From the NCBI GenBank assembly GCA_028293625.1, contig JAQGOL010000018.1:1-39442 (forward strand): a stretch of DNA of 39,442 bases, read 5' to 3'. Position 1 is the stretch's first letter; each line of letters begins with the position of its first letter. The notes under the pieces were generated by a model. It worked only from the letters and a program-made list of their open reading frames with translations, did not search any database and was not told the DNA's origin. The translations under genes were made by a program, and so were the position numbers. This DNA comes from Chthoniobacteraceae bacterium. Lineage in GTDB: Bacteria; Verrucomicrobiota; Verrucomicrobiia; Chthoniobacterales; Chthoniobacteraceae. Shown here in pieces: positions 26,321 through 34,495 of the stretch.

Positions 26321-27936
26321 AGCTCTGCTTTCCTTCGCCTGAATTCGATGACGCGGTGGCAGAGGTCTGCCATGGCTCGGTTTCCGAGGAGCAAGTGTGG
26401 GCATTGAACGCACTGCTCCGCGGCGATCCCGCGGCGCGCGATGAATACATTTTCCGCGTCGAATTGCATTCCCGACTCGCTTCGGATCCCGACCTTTTCC
26501 TCGGCACGCCAACGGAGGAGGGCGCCACTCCATCGGGCAGCAATGGCGCATCCGCGCAAAACGTGGTCCCGCTTCGAGTGTCACGGCACGGGCGAAAGCA
26601 GATGCTTGGTTGGGTGGGAGCCTTGGCTGCCTGTGTGGCCGTGCTGGCAAGCGGGTGGTGGGGATGGCGCACACAGCGGAAGGGGACCACCAGCAAGGCT
26701 GTCGCGATGCTGAACCGGGTGGTGGATGCGCAGTGGAGTTCCGAAGCACCGCGGCTGGGAGCCCCTTTGGACCCTGGCTGGCTTCAGCTCAAATCGGGCT
26801 TGGCTCAGATTGTCTTTTACAGCGGCGCGCGGGTGGTGATCGAAGGGCCGGCCGAACTTCAGATCATCTCGCCTGGCGACGCTTCGTGCCGCATGGGCAA
26901 GCTCACGGCCGAGGTTCCACCGCAAGCGCGCGGGTTTCGGATTGCGACTCCGCAAATGAACGTGACCGATTTGGGCACGGTATTCGGTCTCGACGTGAGG
27001 GAGGGCACGACGGAGTTGCACGTTTTCAAGGGCCGCGTGGAGGCGGCCATCGGCACTGCAATGCAGGGTTTGCAGGAAGGTTCCGGCGCGGTGGCGGAGG
27101 ATTTGCGCCCGCCACGTCTTATCTCCGCCAATGCGGCTCGGTTCACGTCGCTGTTCAACTTGCAGGATAAGTCGGAAGCAGCGGAGTCATCGCAATACGA
27201 TCAATGGCGCGTGACCAGCCGCCGGCTCAATCAGGACCCTTCGCTGCTCGTCCATTTCGACTTCGAACATGCCACGCCTTCGGATTGGCAACTGCACAAC
27301 GCGAGCAGCGAGAGCGCATCCGACGGCACCATCGTCGGCTGCCAATGGGTTGAGGGCCGCTGGCCGACCAAACAAGCGCTGGAGTTTCGTGGAGTGAGCG
27401 ATCGCGTCCGCTTGAGCGTGCCCGGCGAATTCACCTCGCTGACGATGGCGGCCTGGGTGCGTGTCCAGGGATTGGATCGGCAGTTCAATTCCCTCTTCAT
27501 GTGCGATAGTTTCGATGCGGGCACACTGCATTGGCTGATTCGCGGCGATGGCGTGCTTGGATTGACGGTGATTGGTCCAGGCGCGGGCAATTACCAGATC
27601 GTGGCCACTCCTTCACTGCTCAGGCTTGACCAGTTCGGCATGTGGCTGCATCTGGCTGTGGTACTGGATGGAAGCACAAAGCGGGTGACGCATTATGTCA
27701 ACGGTCGGCCCGTGAGCGAAAAGATGCTCAAAATCCATCCACCTTTCCGCATCGGCACAGCGGAGTTGGGGAACTGGAATGCGCGTGGATTCCCGGACAA
27801 TGATCCTTCCATGATCCGGAACTTTAGTGGTGCAATGGACGAATTCTGCCTCTTTGGCCGGGCGCTGCCCGCCGCCGAAATTCTCGCGCTCTATTCAAGT
27901 GATCGGCCGCAGCGCGAGCGCGCGGCAGCTCCCTGA
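26317..27936 (+). CDS. FecR-type anti-sigma-like membrane protein with LamG domain
   Basis: The protein has 539 residues and starts with GTG overlapping the sigma-factor stop. A cytoplasmic N-terminal segment (about 1-85; SVSEEQVWALNALLRGDPAA, a sigma-contact helix region) precedes one membrane span near residues 93-113 (GWVGALAACVAVLASGWWGW). Outside is a FecR domain (about 160-245; FYSGARVVIEGPAELQIISP, FRIATPQMNVTDLGTVFGLD, ELHVFKGRVEA). A LamG/concanavalin-like domain follows (about 305-530; GVSDRVRLSVPGEFTSLTMA, AAWVRVQGLDRQFNSLFM, GAMDEFCLFGRALPAAEI). The likely job is to sense an extracellular ligand, plausibly a glycan, and hold or release the sigma factor. Confidence 0.85.
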   Translation: MKLCFPSPEFDDAVAEVCHGSVSEEQVWALNALLRGDPAARDEYIFRVELHSRLASDPDLFLGTPTEEGATPSGSNGASAQNVVPLRVSRHGRKQMLGWVGALAACVAVLASGWWGWRTQRKGTTSKAVAMLNRVVDAQWSSEAPRLGAPLDPGWLQLKSGLAQIVFYSGARVVIEGPAELQIISPGDASCRMGKLTAEVPPQARGFRIATPQMNVTDLGTVFGLDVREGTTELHVFKGRVEAAIGTAMQGLQEGSGAVAEDLRPPRLISANAARFTSLFNLQDKSEAAESSQYDQWRVTSRRLNQDPSLLVHFDFEHATPSDWQLHNASSESASDGTIVGCQWVEGRWPTKQALEFRGVSDRVRLSVPGEFTSLTMAAWVRVQGLDRQFNSLFMCDSFDAGTLHWLIRGDGVLGLTVIGPGAGNYQIVATPSLLRLDQFGMWLHLAVVLDGSTKRVTHYVNGRPVSEKMLKIHPPFRIGTAELGNWNARGFPDNDPSMIRNFSGAMDEFCLFGRALPAAEILALYSSDRPQRERAAAP

Positions 27937-27987
27937 CGAGAAATTTGAAATATCGATGACCCCTTCAATCCCTCCACAAAACACCAG

Positions 27988-28140
27988 ATGAAACCATCCC
28001 TCTGCCTCTTCGCTGCGATGGTAGCGGGCCCCCTTTGCCTGGCCCAGGAGAGCCCCGTGCCCGACGATTGGAAATCGGCGCAATCCAAGCCGCTCGGGAT
28101 CGTGACGGGACACTACGCCCAGCCCACATCGCTTGAATAG
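27988..28140 (+). CDS. 50-residue exported ORF, possibly a truncated gene
   Basis: This short ATG frame begins with a good signal peptide (MKPSLCLFAAMVAGPLCLAQ) and continues with about 30 mature residues (SPVPDDWKSAQSKPLGIVTG and a short tail) before TAG. It is too short to be a recognised enzyme. It lies where sigma/FecR loci of this group often carry a large exported protein gene (for example DUF1549/DUF1553 cytochrome proteins). I read it as either the 5' stub of such a gene or a genuine small exported peptide. CCCTCC lies about 15 bases upstream of the ATG. Confidence 0.4.
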   Translation: MKPSLCLFAAMVAGPLCLAQESPVPDDWKSAQSKPLGIVTGHYAQPTSLE

Positions 28141-28178
28141 TCATTCTCATTTCGCCCACCGCTCCGCCATATTTGTCC

Positions 28179-30830
28179 ATGATGATAAGCAAAGATTTGA
28201 CTGCCAACGATTCGGCTTTTTTTGCACTCAAAAGAGCGAGCCGCCTGAGGCCACTTTTGTTTGGCTTCATGCTGTCGTCCACACTCCTCGGCCAGGATGC
28301 TTCCCGCTTTGAAAAGGAAGTACTGGTCGCGGGCTGCAGCGATCCACTGCAATTGGATATCGCCGGGGATGGGCGGGTATTTTTTGTTGAGCGGAAAGGG
28401 GCGGTGAAAATGTGGGAGCCTGTGTCGCGCCGCACCGTGACCATCGGAAATTTTCCCGCGGCGACAAACGGGGACGCCGGAGCACTCGGATTGACGCTGG
28501 CGCGGGATTTCGAGAAGAGCGGGCAGCTTTATACCATCCGCGTGCCCGCGCAGGGTACGGGGCGGTTGGTGCTGACCCGGCACACGCTCGTGGCAGAACG
28601 GCTGACCGATGAGCGCGAGGTGCTGACCATTCCCCTGCGCAGCGGCAGCGAGCAGTATCACTGCGGTGCCGGGCTTGCGTGGGATCCGCAGGGCAATCTG
28701 CTCATCGGCGTGGGAGACAATATGGCGCCGCAGGATGTGCCGGCGATTCATCCGGAAGACTCCGGTCGTGATTCTCGGGGCACAGCGGGCAATTCACAGG
28801 AGCTCCGCGGGAAGATTCTCCGCATCACCCCAAAGCCGGACGGCAGCTACGGCATCCCCACTGGCAATCTATTCACGGACGCGGAGCAGGGGCGGCCGGA
28901 GGTGTTCGCCTTCGGAGTCAGGAATCCGTTTCGCGTGACATGTGATCCAAAGACCGGCTTTGTCATTTGGGGAGACGTGGGCGGTAATGTGCGCACAGAG
29001 TTGGATCTGGGGCCCGAGGGGTTCGATGAGATCAATGTAACACGCGAACCAGGTTTCTTTGGCTGGCCGTTTTGCGCCGGCCCCAACCTTCCGTGGCGTC
29101 CGTTCGATCCTAAGACGCTGAAGCCGGCCGGAGAGTATTTCAATCCGGCGAAGCTCATCAATGACAGCCGGACAAACATCGGGCTGAAGGAGTTGCCGCC
29201 AGCTCGTCCCGCCGCGTTCTATTACAACAATCTCGCATCGAAAGAGTGGCCGTTTGTCGGCAGTGGCGGGAGGAGTATCATTGGCGGCGTGGTTTATCGG
29301 AAGCCGGATACAGCGGGGGAAGTAAGCCTGCCGGACGAGTGGGAAGGGGCTTACTTTTTCGGCGATTGGATGCGCAACTGGGTGGCGGCGGCGCGTTTTA
29401 ATGAGGCTGGAAAGCTTGTGCAGGCGGAGCGTGTACTGGCAGATTTGATCTTCAAACGGCCCACCGATTTTAAGATCGGCCCAGACGGCGCGCTCTACAT
29501 CGCGGAGGTTGGCGACCAGTGGACGGGCAATACCGAAAGCCAGATCACGCGCGTGATTTACCGCCGCGGGAACCGCCCGCCGCACCCGGTGCTGAGCGCC
29601 AATCGCACGGACGGAGGTTTGCCGCTGGAAGTGACGTTCGATGCGAGCGGCTCGCACGATGCGGATAGAGGAGAACTCAAATTCGCGTTTGATTTCGGTG
29701 ACGGCAAGAGCGCTCAGGGCGCGAAGGCAACGCATGTTTTTACAACGGCGGGAGTGTGGCCTGTCACACTCACGGTGACGGATCCAGAAGGAGCGGCGGC
29801 GACGTCCGCGGTAACCATCGCAGCAGGAAATGAAGCGCCTCAGGTGAAGTTCATCGCTCCGCTTGACGGCGGATTTCTGGAAGGAAAAGAAGTCGGCTGG
29901 AATGTGAGCGCTGTCGATGCCGAAGACGGCGCATTGCCCGCAGAGCGCCTGCTGATTCAGATGGAGAAGCGTGACCGCGCTCAGGCAGAAGAGATGCATC
30001 CCGGCCTCGCATTGATGAAGCGCACAACGTGTTTCGCATGTCATAATGCGACGGATCCAAGCGCCGGGCCAGCTTACGTTGCGGTGGCCGCAAAGTATTC
30101 CGCAGATCCCGGAGCCAGGGAAAAACTCCAGGCGAAAATCATCAATGGCGGCGCGGGAGTATGGGGCCCGCTGCCGATGCCGCCGCACCCGCAGCATACA
30201 CCCGCGGAAGCCGCGCTGATGGTGGATTGGATCCTTTCACTCTCCCAACGCCAAATCATCAAGCTGCGGCACGACGCCGAAGGTAAGGCTGTTGTGCCAA
30301 TGAGCCCGGGGGGCTGGGGACGCGCGGACAACACAGTGATCTTCCTTACCGCGAGCGCGACCGACAACGGCGCGGGCGCGTTGCCAGCGCTCCGCGGATC
30401 AGCTGAAGTCGTTCTGCGAAGCCGGCGCCAGCGTGCAGCCTGTTTCGACCACGGCGAAAATGCCGCCGCTCAAGACAATCTCGATCAGGGTGGGCTCGTG
30501 GCCCGCATTCAGCCCGGCGGTTGGATCGGATTTGACCGCATCCGACTGCAGGAGTTCGGGCAATTAAAGCTTACCGCATGGCCGCAGGGCGGCGCACCGC
30601 TCACGGTCAGCATTCTCGCCGGCGACCTGGAGCTTGTTCATCAGGAGCTGCCGCCGGTCCCGGCATCAGGCAGACAACCGCGGGAGTTCCTGTTTCCAAT
30701 GCCGTCGGCCACCACGTCCGGCGCGCCGCAACAGGTGCGGGTCAAGATGGACGGCCCCGCTGGGAGCGTGCTCGATATTATGTGGGTCGAGTTCCAGCGC
30801 AAGCAGGCCGATATTTTCCTGAAACCATAA
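28179..30830 (+). CDS. Secreted PQQ-type sugar dehydrogenase with PKD and cytochrome c domains
   Basis: This 883-residue exported protein carries a glucose/sorbosone dehydrogenase propeller over about residues 40-455. Motifs include LQLDIAGDGRVFFVERKGAV, GALGLTLARDFEKSGQLY, YHCGAGLAWDPQGNLLIGVG, SQELRGKILRITPKPDGSYG, FAFGVRNPFRV, and FKIGPDGALYIAEVGDQWTG. A PKD domain follows (about 463-548; LEVTFDASGSHDADRGELKF, FDFGDGKSAQG). A class I cytochrome c has CFACH at 618-622, and a C-terminal beta-sandwich (about 720-883) looks like a carbohydrate-binding or discoidin-type module. It probably oxidises a sugar in the periplasm or outside and uses its own heme as acceptor. ATG at 28179 or 28182 is the start; a TTG two codons earlier is less likely. 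The N-terminus is long (about 40 residues) before the propeller. Confidence 0.85.
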   Translation: MMISKDLTANDSAFFALKRASRLRPLLFGFMLSSTLLGQDASRFEKEVLVAGCSDPLQLDIAGDGRVFFVERKGAVKMWEPVSRRTVTIGNFPAATNGDAGALGLTLARDFEKSGQLYTIRVPAQGTGRLVLTRHTLVAERLTDEREVLTIPLRSGSEQYHCGAGLAWDPQGNLLIGVGDNMAPQDVPAIHPEDSGRDSRGTAGNSQELRGKILRITPKPDGSYGIPTGNLFTDAEQGRPEVFAFGVRNPFRVTCDPKTGFVIWGDVGGNVRTELDLGPEGFDEINVTREPGFFGWPFCAGPNLPWRPFDPKTLKPAGEYFNPAKLINDSRTNIGLKELPPARPAAFYYNNLASKEWPFVGSGGRSIIGGVVYRKPDTAGEVSLPDEWEGAYFFGDWMRNWVAAARFNEAGKLVQAERVLADLIFKRPTDFKIGPDGALYIAEVGDQWTGNTESQITRVIYRRGNRPPHPVLSANRTDGGLPLEVTFDASGSHDADRGELKFAFDFGDGKSAQGAKATHVFTTAGVWPVTLTVTDPEGAAATSAVTIAAGNEAPQVKFIAPLDGGFLEGKEVGWNVSAVDAEDGALPAERLLIQMEKRDRAQAEEMHPGLALMKRTTCFACHNATDPSAGPAYVAVAAKYSADPGAREKLQAKIINGGAGVWGPLPMPPHPQHTPAEAALMVDWILSLSQRQIIKLRHDAEGKAVVPMSPGGWGRADNTVIFLTASATDNGAGALPALRGSAEVVLRSRRQRAACFDHGENAAAQDNLDQGGLVARIQPGGWIGFDRIRLQEFGQLKLTAWPQGGAPLTVSILAGDLELVHQELPPVPASGRQPREFLFPMPSATTSGAPQQVRVKMDGPAGSVLDIMWVEFQRKQADIFLKP

Positions 30831-30970
30831 AATGGCAGCCGCCGCACATTTCCACTCTCCATCCGGATAGACTCGCCTCTGGCACGAGCAGCCAAAAAGG
30901 AGCTCGTTTAAAGAGATAACTTACATTCGGTCTTCTTTGCCAGGAACGTCATCCGGTCTATAAGGGGCCG

Positions 30971-31507
30971 ATGAATCCACGAAGCCTCGTACGTCTGCTT
31001 GCGCTTGCCACCGCTGCCTTGGTGATTTGGTGGGTCTCGCGTCCCCCTGTGATCACACCGCCGGTCGTTGAACCCAAAAGGGCTGTTCTCCAGCCTACGC
31101 AGCCGCCAAAGGCAGAACCAATTGAAATGCCCAAGGATCCGCCGGAAGCCGTCTCTTCGGGTGTTAACAGCCCGCCATCGGCTTCACTTCCCGCCGCCGC
31201 TCTTCCCCAAGCCATTGCGGATACTGATCTTGAGAAGGTACAAATGATGTTCCGCGATTACCGGTCCGCGCTCGGCGAAAATCCGGTGGGAACCAACGCG
31301 GAGATTACTAAAACGCTAACCGGCGATAATTTGAAGCAACTACAACTCAGCGTTCCGGCTGGGAGCCAGCTGAATGGAAATGGTGAAATGATTGACCGTT
31401 GGGGGACGCCCTATTTTTTTCATCAGCTTTCAGCCAAGCAAATGGAGATCCGCTCAGCTGGCCCGGATCGTCAGATGTGGACAGCCGACGATCGGCTGGC
31501 ACATTGA
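30971..31507 (+). CDS. Single-span protein with pseudopilin-tail-like C-terminus
   Basis: This 178-residue protein has one N-terminal membrane span (ALATAALVIWWVSRPPVI) used as an anchor or uncleaved signal. A proline-rich linker follows (about 25-75, PPVVEPKRAVLQPTQPPKAE). The globular end resembles the tail of GspG-type pseudopilins (GEMIDRWGTPYFFHQLS, EIRSAGPDRQMWTADD), where the W-G-T-P-Y and G-P-D ... D-D residues form the calcium loop. It lacks the prepilin peptidase motif and hydrophobic helix of a real pilin, so it is not itself a pilin. A similar arrangement is common in Verrucomicrobia, with function unknown. The start has a reasonable ribosome site (AAGGGG, 5 bases upstream). It is convergent with the isomerase-like gene. 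Confidence 0.65.
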   Translation: MNPRSLVRLLALATAALVIWWVSRPPVITPPVVEPKRAVLQPTQPPKAEPIEMPKDPPEAVSSGVNSPPSASLPAAALPQAIADTDLEKVQMMFRDYRSALGENPVGTNAEITKTLTGDNLKQLQLSVPAGSQLNGNGEMIDRWGTPYFFHQLSAKQMEIRSAGPDRQMWTADDRLAH

Positions 31508-31530
31508 CGATCCGTTTCTGACACTCTTTG

Positions 31531-32418
31531 TTACGAGCTGAAGAGTTGATCCATTCGCTCGGAAAGGAACTTCAGCCGCTTGGCATCGCCTCCGGGCACT
31601 TCGGCAATACCGAATCCTTCGTATCCGATCTCATCGAGTGCTTTCATCACATCAGGCCAGCCTACATCGCCTTCGCCCAATTCGACGCTGAAGCCTTTCC
31701 AGAGCCCTTGCTCATCGCGCTGTTTACGGCTGAATTCCTTGATGTGCAGGTTAAGAATGCGTTTGCCTAAAATCCGAACCCATTGCTCGGGCCAGCCGTA
31801 ATTGATGACGTTGCCGATATCAAAATGCCACCCGACCCATGGGCTGCCGATTTCATCCACGAACCGTGCCGCCTCCAGCGGACTGAGCAGGAACTGGTTC
31901 CAGACGTTCTCAATGGCGATCTTGCAGCGGGCTTTTTCGGCAAACGGGACCGCTTCTTTAATGGCAGCCAGCGAACGGGAATAAGCATCCGCGTACGAAG
32001 TCTCTTTATTGACAACGCCGGGAACCAGCAGCATCCGCTCGCAGCCGAGCTCATGGGCTTCCTGCAAAGCGAGTTTTAATCCGCGCATCCCTTGCTCGCG
32101 GATAGCCGGATCGTTGTGCGAGAGCGGTTTGCCCCAATGCGTGCTGCAAATGATTCCCGCAATGGCGAGCCCGCTTTGATCGCGCGCCTTGACCAATTCG
32201 TCCATCGGCAGTGCATCAGGCCGATTGAGTTCAACTCCGTCAAAACCGGCGTCCTTGATCGCCTTGAACTGGTCGGCGACCGAGGCATCCTTGATCTGCG
32301 CCATCGACAGATTGACAGCCTTTTTAATGCGCCGTTGCTTTTTAGGCGCCTCCTGGGCGAAAGCGCTTGCGGCCAATGCGGCGGCGCTCGTCCCGATGAA
32401 TGTGCGTCGAGTCATCAT
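31531..32418 (-). CDS. Tat-exported sugar phosphate isomerase/epimerase-like protein
   Basis: This 295-residue TIM barrel belongs to the xylose isomerase-like/AP endonuclease family 2. A Tat-type signal (MTRRTFIGTSAAALAASAFA) precedes the barrel, so it works outside the cytoplasm. Barrel motifs are DAGFDGVELNRPDALP, GIICSTHWGKPL, LGCERMLLVPG, CKIAIENVWNQFLLSPLEAA, WVGWHFDIGNVINYG, ILNLHIKEFSR and YEGFGIAEVPGGD. The Glu, His and Asp residues in IENVW, HFDIGN and LHIKEF are the usual metal ligands. It probably isomerises or epimerises a free sugar rather than a phosphate, given export. ATG at 32418 is taken; an upstream frame start at 32439 would overlap the preceding gene. It follows the oxidoreductase by 13 bp, so they form an operon. 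Confidence 0.85.
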   Translation of the reverse strand: MMTRRTFIGTSAAALAASAFAQEAPKKQRRIKKAVNLSMAQIKDASVADQFKAIKDAGFDGVELNRPDALPMDELVKARDQSGLAIAGIICSTHWGKPLSHNDPAIREQGMRGLKLALQEAHELGCERMLLVPGVVNKETSYADAYSRSLAAIKEAVPFAEKARCKIAIENVWNQFLLSPLEAARFVDEIGSPWVGWHFDIGNVINYGWPEQWVRILGKRILNLHIKEFSRKQRDEQGLWKGFSVELGEGDVGWPDVMKALDEIGYEGFGIAEVPGGDAKRLKFLSERMDQLFSS

Positions 32419-32431
32419 TGCGTGATGGCGC

Positions 32432-33730
32432 CTAAACAAACTTGGTGCGGCCCGGCATTGGGGCTGGAGCGATCGGGAGTTTCATTTTGAAATCGAGCGC
32501 TTCCTGAGGTTGCAGATTTTCCTGCGAGTTAAGCATCTGATCCCAGGTAACGGTTTGTCCGGTGTAAGCCGACATGCGGCCCATGATCGCCACGAGGGTC
32601 GTGTGTGCGAGTTTTTCGGCGAAATTGAATGGCTTGCCCGCGCGGATCGAGGCGAAGAATTCGTCGTGCTCGGTCTGGTACATGTCGTTTTTTTCGCCCT
32701 CGAACTTCCAGCGTTCCGTGCCGGCTTCAATCACGTTCATGCGGCCGCTGGTTTGGCGGACAACACCTTTGGTGCCAAGGATATGATCGGAGACATCGCT
32801 TGCGCAGCCCTGCTGCTGGCGGCAGGCGATGATGCCGCGCGCCGCATTCGGGAACTCATAGACAATCGTGAAATGATCAAACACGTTGCCAAACTGATCT
32901 TCAACGCGCTGCTGGCGTCCGCCCTGGCCTGTGCAGCTGATCGGCGCCGCATCGCCAAATGCCCAAAGCATCTTGTCAACGGTATGCACAGCCTGCTCAA
33001 CGAGATGATCGCCCGAGAGCCAGTTCATGTGAATCCAGTTGCGAAGCTGGTATTCCAGATCCGTCCACTCCGGCTTGCGCTCTTTGGACCATGGCGTACT
33101 CCCAAGATACGTGCCGTACGCCGCGCGGACTTCGCCGATCATCCCCGATTCAATCCGCTTAAAGGTCTCGCGTTCCGCATAATGCGAGCGCCAGCAGAAG
33201 CCCGATTGCACGCCGAGTCCTTTCTTTTTGGATTCCGCCGCCGCCGCCAGGAACCGCCGTACGCCGACCGCATCGGTGGCGATGGGCTTCTCGCAGAAGA
33301 TATGTTTGCCGGCGTTGACCGATTTTTCAAAATGCTCGGGCCGAAATCCGGGAGGCGTCGTGAGGATGATGACATCGATATCCGTCGCGAGGATTTTATC
33401 GATTGCGTCAAGGCCGACGAACCTGTGATCCGGGTCAACCTTGACCTTGTCGCCGTGCATTTTGCTGAGGTTCTGGTAGCTCTGTTCCAGCCGGTCGCTG
33501 AATACGTCGCCCATCGCGGTGAGAACCACGTTGGGATCGGCTGAAATTGCCTGGCTGGCGGCGCCGCTGCCACGGCCACCGCAGCCGACCAAAGCGACCT
33601 TCAGCGTTTTGTTATCGGCGGCCCGCCCGATCAAAGGAACGCCACTCAGAATGGCGGACCCGGCCAGTGCGCCAGTGGAAGTGGAAAGGAATGAACGTCG
33701 GGAGAGCGGTGAGGTAATCGGGGGTTTCAT
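32432..33730 (-). CDS. Tat-exported Gfo/Idh/MocA family oxidoreductase
   Basis: This 432-residue NAD(P)-dependent oxidoreductase resembles the glucose-fructose oxidoreductase group. A Tat signal (SRRSFLSTSTGALAGSAILS) is followed by the Rossmann domain with VALVGCGGRGSG (about residues 45-56) and the family EKP motif FCEKPIATDAVG. The substrate-binding part holds SGFCWRSHYAERE, NWLSGDHLVEQAVHTVDKML and TKGVVRQTSGRM, typical of planctomycete/verrucomicrobial members. Exported Gfo-type enzymes carry a tightly bound cofactor. Here it is paired with an exported isomerase, consistent with oxidation and epimerisation of a sugar or inositol outside the cytoplasm; the substrate is unknown. No purine-rich ribosome site is visible before the ATG. 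Confidence 0.9.
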   Translation of the reverse strand: MKPPITSPLSRRSFLSTSTGALAGSAILSGVPLIGRAADNKTLKVALVGCGGRGSGAASQAISADPNVVLTAMGDVFSDRLEQSYQNLSKMHGDKVKVDPDHRFVGLDAIDKILATDIDVIILTTPPGFRPEHFEKSVNAGKHIFCEKPIATDAVGVRRFLAAAAESKKKGLGVQSGFCWRSHYAERETFKRIESGMIGEVRAAYGTYLGSTPWSKERKPEWTDLEYQLRNWIHMNWLSGDHLVEQAVHTVDKMLWAFGDAAPISCTGQGGRQQRVEDQFGNVFDHFTIVYEFPNAARGIIACRQQQGCASDVSDHILGTKGVVRQTSGRMNVIEAGTERWKFEGEKNDMYQTEHDEFFASIRAGKPFNFAEKLAHTTLVAIMGRMSAYTGQTVTWDQMLNSQENLQPQEALDFKMKLPIAPAPMPGRTKFV

Positions 33731-33946
33731 TTATGAACTTTACTGAGGGTTTGAATGGCGTTCGTCGAGCCGCTTCCACGGTTTCAGCTCCGGGATGTTG
33801 GGCCGCGGAGAGGGCTGTGGAGGCAGTCTGAGGGATAAGCGTTCACCGGGAGCAAAATTAGGTCTTGTGCGTTTGGAGCGGAAGATCCGCCTGGCAAACA
33901 GCCGTTGAAGCGCTCTTCTCCTGGAATTTACGACGGCAAAAATGTG

Positions 33947-33960
33947 CCCTGATTACAGGG
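33947..33960 (-). terminator. Small hairpin with T-run after the pilT/zinc-ribbon genes
   Basis: A 5-bp stem CCCTG-ATTA-CAGGG is followed on the minus strand by CACATTTTTG. It lies about 35 bp past the zinc-ribbon stop codon, before the Gfo-type gene, and may end the pilT transcript. The stem is short, so confidence is moderate. Confidence 0.4.
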
Positions 33961-33994
33961 AGTGTCCGGGCAGGAGAACTGATGACGCCCACGC

Positions 33995-34414
33995 TTAGAC
34001 CCGCGGCTGCTTTGGGGAGGCAGCCAGCCGGTTGATGACCCGGTCGAGCTGGCGCTGGAGATCGCGAATGCGCGCGTCGATTTGAACGTTTGCCTGCTCT
34101 TCCTGAAGCCGGGTTTGATGAAGTTCCTCGCGCACGGCCGCAAGTTGGGCGCGCGTTTCAGAGTAAAGCAATGTCATCGTGGCAAGCTCGGCAGCCAGCG
34201 GGTTGAGCACTTCTTCTTTTTTGATCTTGGTGTTTACCCGGCGCACACCCGGCGCAAGCGTCGCGTCGGTCACAGCGGGCGCCAGCGGCACGACGATCGT
34301 CTCGCGGCAATGTGCGCATGTGACCGAATGGCCGACCGCTCCCGAATGTGTTACGAGCGAACCGCGGCAAAGCGGGCAGCTGAAAACGATGTCGGGTGTG
34401 GACTTGGTTGCCAT
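33995..34414 (-). CDS. Zinc-ribbon plus coiled-coil protein
   Basis: This 139-residue cytoplasmic protein starts with a four-cysteine zinc ribbon (Cys13, Cys16, Cys33, Cys36; FSCPLCRGSL ... VTCAHCRETIVVP). It continues through a linker to a long amphipathic helix (about 65-130; MTLLYSETRAQLAAVREELH, RDLQRQLDRVINRLAAS) that is probably a coiled coil. I recognise the architecture but not a named family. It lies 81 bp downstream of pilT on the same strand, so it may be a small partner of the motility ATPase or simply co-located. Confidence 0.6.
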   Translation of the reverse strand: MATKSTPDIVFSCPLCRGSLVTHSGAVGHSVTCAHCRETIVVPLAPAVTDATLAPGVRRVNTKIKKEEVLNPLAAELATMTLLYSETRAQLAAVREELHQTRLQEEQANVQIDARIRDLQRQLDRVINRLAASPKQPRV

Positions 34415-34495
34415 GTTGGGCGGCGTTTATTCGCAACTCATAAGCAAGAGGTCAACTCCCGTTTGCTGCAGCAGCGGTTCTTTGCCGGAGGCACC

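Noticed and set aside
28869-30197. 442-codon minus-strand ORF opposite the second heme dehydrogenase
   Set aside because: It is a shadow of the plus-strand gene; composition is Arg/His-rich and no motif is present.
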